Source: Coprinellus micaceus (lineage: Eukaryota; Basidiomycota; Agaricomycetes; Agaricales; Psathyrellaceae). From it: a stretch of 64,000 nucleotides of DNA. Below, one piece after another: positions 60,421 through 64,000 of the stretch. The DNA lies in NCBI GenBank assembly GCA_951394405.1, contig OX596334.1, forward strand, positions 992,001-1,056,000. The letters are read 5' to 3'. The position numbers and the translations under genes are program-made. The number at the start of each line of letters is the position of its first letter. The first letter of the stretch is position 1. The notes under the pieces were generated by a model that was not told where the DNA came from, searched no databases, and saw only the letters and a program-made list of their open reading frames with translations.

Positions 60421-61738
60421 ATAACCGCACCCCTGTCGCCAAATCAAATACTACTAACTTTTCTCCTTGAGCAGATGCCACTCACCCCCCATTTTCATTC
60501 ATGCTATCATCTCCAAAGTGCATATGCCCCTTGGATGAATACCTTTCATCGTTTCACTCCTCCGTCTACTGCCATTTGTAATTCGGCACCATCGACGGAT
60601 ACTGAACAAAGTCTAGCAGATCCGCGACGTGGCCTGAAGCTCGTATCAGATGGTAATGGCTCTCGATTACTTACTTGACCGATCCCCAGGCCGTAACAGG
60701 GAGACCCCGCTTGCGATTTGGTTGGCTTGTATTGGACCCCGACTTGATATCTGGGACATTGGCCTATACCTCCTCTGTCCCTGTACAAATCACAAATGTC
60801 CGTTTTATTCTCCTGCCCTCTTCCATGGGTCTCGCGATAGAAGGCTTTGTGGTGGGCGCACGCCATGCTTGGTCCTGGTGCTCCCTCTCGGGAGGAGGGA
60901 AATTGTCGAAAACCCTCGCCGATCGTCTAGCTCGCGAAGATTATATTAGTGAGACCTAGGAAGGAGCCACTATGTTGCTCTGGGTGCCTATACCTGGCCT
61001 AGCCGGATAAAGTACTCGTCTCGGCCGGGGGTTGCTGACGCGGGTATTCCGCGTCAAGAGGGTTCTCAGTGCGGGCAAGGCGACAGGGTGAGAATTGCCC
61101 TTCGTAGATCTACTAGTAGTTGTCCTCCCCGTTGACAAAGCGGACTAGCAAGAATTACTAGCCGTTGGAGAAAAGAAGCACGAGAGCCACGCGATGATTA
61201 CATAGGGTAGCATCAACGTGGAAGCTTGGGGGAAGTGGCAGGAAGAAGCTGCGGCCGTTACATCTCAAAGTGAGAAACAACAACCACCAGGGCCCGGAAT
61301 GCATCAGAGGACAAGTCGACGGAGAGCATGCATATGATACGAATCATGTCGAGTCGAAAGGTCGATGAGAGAAAGAAGATAGAATTTGATCATAAAGCTG
61401 TAGGAGAAGCGGATAGAGGATTACTTAGGCGGAACGGGGTACGATACGTGAGTGGGTGGGAAGGCATCGCGATCGGCAAAGCAAGGTGGAGAAGGGATAC
61501 ATTAAGCTGTACGGCGAGCAATCAAGGGAAACGATACAAGGAATCCGGAGCAGCCTGGGACATCTACTGTAATGGCAGGGTATACTATGACAGGGTATAT
61601 GAGTTGGTAGGGAATACACGGGGCTAATGGGGGTCACAGGGGGAAGACAGAAGCGGGGCGGCGAGGAGAGGGAGATATCGCGTGACGGATGAGATGAAAG
61701 GGGTGGCTCTAGCGGGGTAAAGAAGGGAGAGGAACGGA
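60421..61738. other. Gene-poor spacer before K9
   Basis: About 1.3 kb. An A-box-like TGGCCTAGCCGG occurs at about 60993, but no matching B-box or cloverleaf follows. Short frames such as 61328-61627 are unsupported. Confidence 0.4.
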
Positions 61739-64000
61739 TTACCGGGTACGCTTATTGCCGCGCGGGCCATTCTTGATTTTCCTTGATTTCGAGGGAGGTG
61801 CTCCGTGCTGATCTTCCTCTTCCAACCGACGTTTAAGGATTCGAGAAGACCGACGAGGTTCAGGGGCGGGTGGTGGTGGTGGTGGGTGTTTCGATTTTGC
61901 TAGTCGGGGCACCACCACCTCTGGAGGCGACGGATCATCTCCCTTCGCAAGTTGAGCGCCGCGGATCCGAGAAGACCGTCGGGGTTGGGGGATGGTGAGG
62001 GGCGGAACGAGAGCTTCGGCCGGTGGAGGTTCTTCGCCAGAGGGTCGGGCGGTGGGGGAATGGACAACCTCGACAGTTGTTGCGTAGGTTCTGACCTTCT
62101 CGATAGCCTCGTCAAAGAGGGCCAGGACCTGAGAGTAATGTTCGTCGCGTTGGGAGTGGAGAGACTGGAGTGGGTCCCGAATTGCGCTTTCGTTGTCTTC
62201 GTCGACACCGTACGTGTACATATCGTCCTCCACCTCCTTGAGCCTAATCGCCTTCGTTCTGCGCACACCGGAAGCCCATGACTGAAACTCCTTGTACAGA
62301 GTCGAGCAGGTGGATCCCCAGTGTGTTGTAATGAGGCGAACAGCGTCAATGTTGTCCGCGCTTCCCCCAAAGATTCCCGCCTTCTTGACGTACGCGATAT
62401 CCGGATCGGGGTTGTCCCAACGGGCTACGATCGACGGCCCCTCAGATTTGCTTGGGAAGTGTGTCCCATCCGGCCTACGCGTAAGGAAGATGTACACCAG
62501 TAAGAGGAAGAAGGATTCCAAATCGTCCAGGTAGTCGTGCGGGGTAGGTATGTCTCGAGGGGAGAAGCTGCCCACCACAGAGAGCGCCTGGAACATGCGT
62601 GTACCCTGGAAGTTAAATGTCAAGACGGGATCTAAGGCAACGATAGGTGGAAGGCACTCACTACATTAGCATCTGCGGCCACCTGCGGTTTCTCGTCTGT
62701 AGCTTGAAAGCTCATATCAAAATCGATAAGGACGCCACGGTCGCCCTCACGCGCGTCCATGGGGCCAAGTAGTATATTATTGTGCGAGATGTCTCGATGG
62801 AGGATCCTGACGCCCTCATCACTGACGAGGCGTTGGTGTGCTATTGGGAGATTGTCAGAGTGATGCCATTGTTATAGTCAAAGTACTGATGGAGAACGAA
62901 CCTGCTATTGCGTCGCGGATGGCGCCGAGGAGTTGGATTACCGACGTGAAGAACTCCACCGACCTGCCGTAGGACTTCATGGTGACGCGCATCGCGACCC
63001 TGTTGTGATATTGGCCGGCGGTACTCAGGCAGCGATAATGCTTCGTTTCACCTCGCCCATTCTCAAAGGAAACCATTTGTACGACGCCAGGGATGCCCTT
63101 CACCAGCTTGAGAAATTCTAGTTCGGCTGGGCGATCTTGCGGCCTCCACGAGTCCTTCACTACAAGCTCCTCGGAAGTGTCTGGATCCTGAACTCGCCAA
63201 CACGTCGTCCCTCGACCGCGGATGGTCTCTATGGGGTTCGGAATGTGCCCGAGAATAGGGTAGGCCTTCGCTTCACCGTTGGGTCCTGTGGTGGTCAGGA
63301 GGCCAGCGGTCTTCCTCCCTTCGACGACGGTCCACTGGATGCTGTCATCTAGGCCAAGAAGACGTTCGTCAACGCTGGCGACGCCGACAATCAGTCGAAC
63401 CAAGGTCGAAGGGTACCGGTGAATGTCGATGGGAGGAGTCATTTGGGCACCAGCGCGATCGAAATGGAGGAGGCGAACGTGCTTCTCCGTTAAAAGAAGG
63501 GAGCGAACATATATCCGGTTGGGCTGCTCAACGAAGACCTCTCTGCAGGGGCGTCAGTCGACTGGGCAGTGTTCGAGATGATGGTAAACGCACTTGGCAT
63601 ACGTCTTCATCTCTTTCAAAATTTCCTCTGGCGTTCCTACCTCCGAATCTAGCTTGACGGTGAAGTACGACGCTATGTTGGAAAAGGAAACCTGTCGCCG
63701 CGGCGAGGTGGCCCCAACTTGTTGATTGGGATGGGGTGGGTCCTCGAAGGAAGGCCCCGAAGCTTGAACGACGACAGCAGGGCATGGTCGGTATCCGTCT
63801 TCGCCCATCGCCTCATTCCCCCTGGCCTTCACCATATTGACGACTGTTCGTTGGACTCCAGGTTTCGTGGGGGTCACAAATCTCTTGATGATAGAGCGGG
63901 CGATCCTGCATACCGTACCGACGACGTTTTCTGTAGCCGGCAATGGCTGTGGAAAGGCCCATCCCTTCTCCTCGCTGTCGAATGCGTCGTTTTTCCTAAG
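61739..64000 (-). CDS. K9: FunK1 fungal protein kinase (clade II), 5' end outside window
   Basis: Partial gene running off the right edge. Exons: 64000-63594 (start missing), 63542-62902, 62840-62662, 62605-61739. First visible residues KNDAFDSEEKGWAF match the DAFDSESRRWAI region of K5, so only about 70-90 N-terminal codons are lost. Exon 1: QASGPSFEDPP. Exon 2: FVEQPNRIYVRSLLLTE and ATP-lysine in LVVKDSWRPQD. Exon 3: AHQRLVSDEGVRILHRDISHNN and LIDFDMSF; this DFD is the closest in the window to DFG. Exon 4: GTRMFQALSVV, HDYLDDLESFFLLLVYIF, and a tail with PRRSSRIRGA and PRRSSRILKRRLEEE. No frame damage in the visible part. Confidence 0.88.

Noticed and set aside
60985..61070. A-box-like TGGCCTAGCCGG suggesting a tRNA or tRNA-derived SINE
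   Set aside because: No B-box (GGTTCGANTCC) at the right distance and no cloverleaf or acceptor stem could be drawn.

Overview
This is filamentous-fungus nuclear DNA, almost certainly from a mushroom-forming basidiomycete (Agaricomycetes). The signs are many GT-AG introns of about 50-80 bases, multi-exon NACHT-ankyrin (NLR-like) genes, a large family of FunK1-type fungal protein kinases, a Ty1/copia retrotransposon and short hAT-like elements. No bacterial feature (Shine-Dalgarno operons, CRISPR) is present. Exon models were built by hand from splice signals, reading-frame continuity and comparison between paralogues inside the window. No database was searched, so family names rest on motif recognition.

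Layout. 1.4-8.6 kb (minus): two NACHT-ankyrin genes in tandem. 9.5-10.1 kb (plus): a small unknown gene. 12.5-12.8 kb: a kinase relic. 12.9-21.9 kb (plus): FunK1 kinase K1, whose last exon is split by a 6.2-kb copia element lying antisense. 22.7-25.1 kb (plus): kinase K4. 26.1-29.1 kb (minus): a third, complete NACHT-ankyrin gene. 29.7-31.7 kb (minus): a Hua1-like zinc-finger protein, the only obvious conserved single-copy gene. 32.5-33.0 kb (minus): the orphan ankyrin tail of a fourth NLR. 35.2-37.6 kb: kinase K5. 38.1-40.9 kb: kinase K2. 41.5-43.6 kb (minus): a decayed kinase, head to head with K6 (43.9-46.2 kb). 47.1-49.7 kb: kinase K7. 50.9-55.8 kb: kinase K3, split by an apparently unclassified 1.9-kb inverted-repeat element that itself carries a 574-bp hAT-like MITE; a second copy of the MITE sits just upstream of the K3 promoter. 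56.1-57.1 kb: a duplicated kinase tail. 57.3-59.5 kb (minus): kinase K8. 59.9-60.4 kb: another kinase relic. 61.7 kb to the right edge (minus): kinase K9, 5' end cut by the window.

The kinases form two clades. Clade I (K1, K2, K3) has five exons, a TATA box and a GSRFFQS motif. Clade II (K4-K9) has four exons, a second exon of exactly 641 bases in all six, and a GTR-[IML]-FQ[SA]L motif. Most start 100-160 bases downstream of a CACGTG E-box, which suggests co-regulation. The three NLRs share a short N/Q-containing N-terminal motif in front of NACHT and carry close to one ankyrin repeat per exon, in a constant phase. The window reads as a fast-evolving accessory locus of candidate signalling or self/non-self genes, with duplication, decay and recent transposon hits. 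A joint role of kinases and NLRs is inference only.
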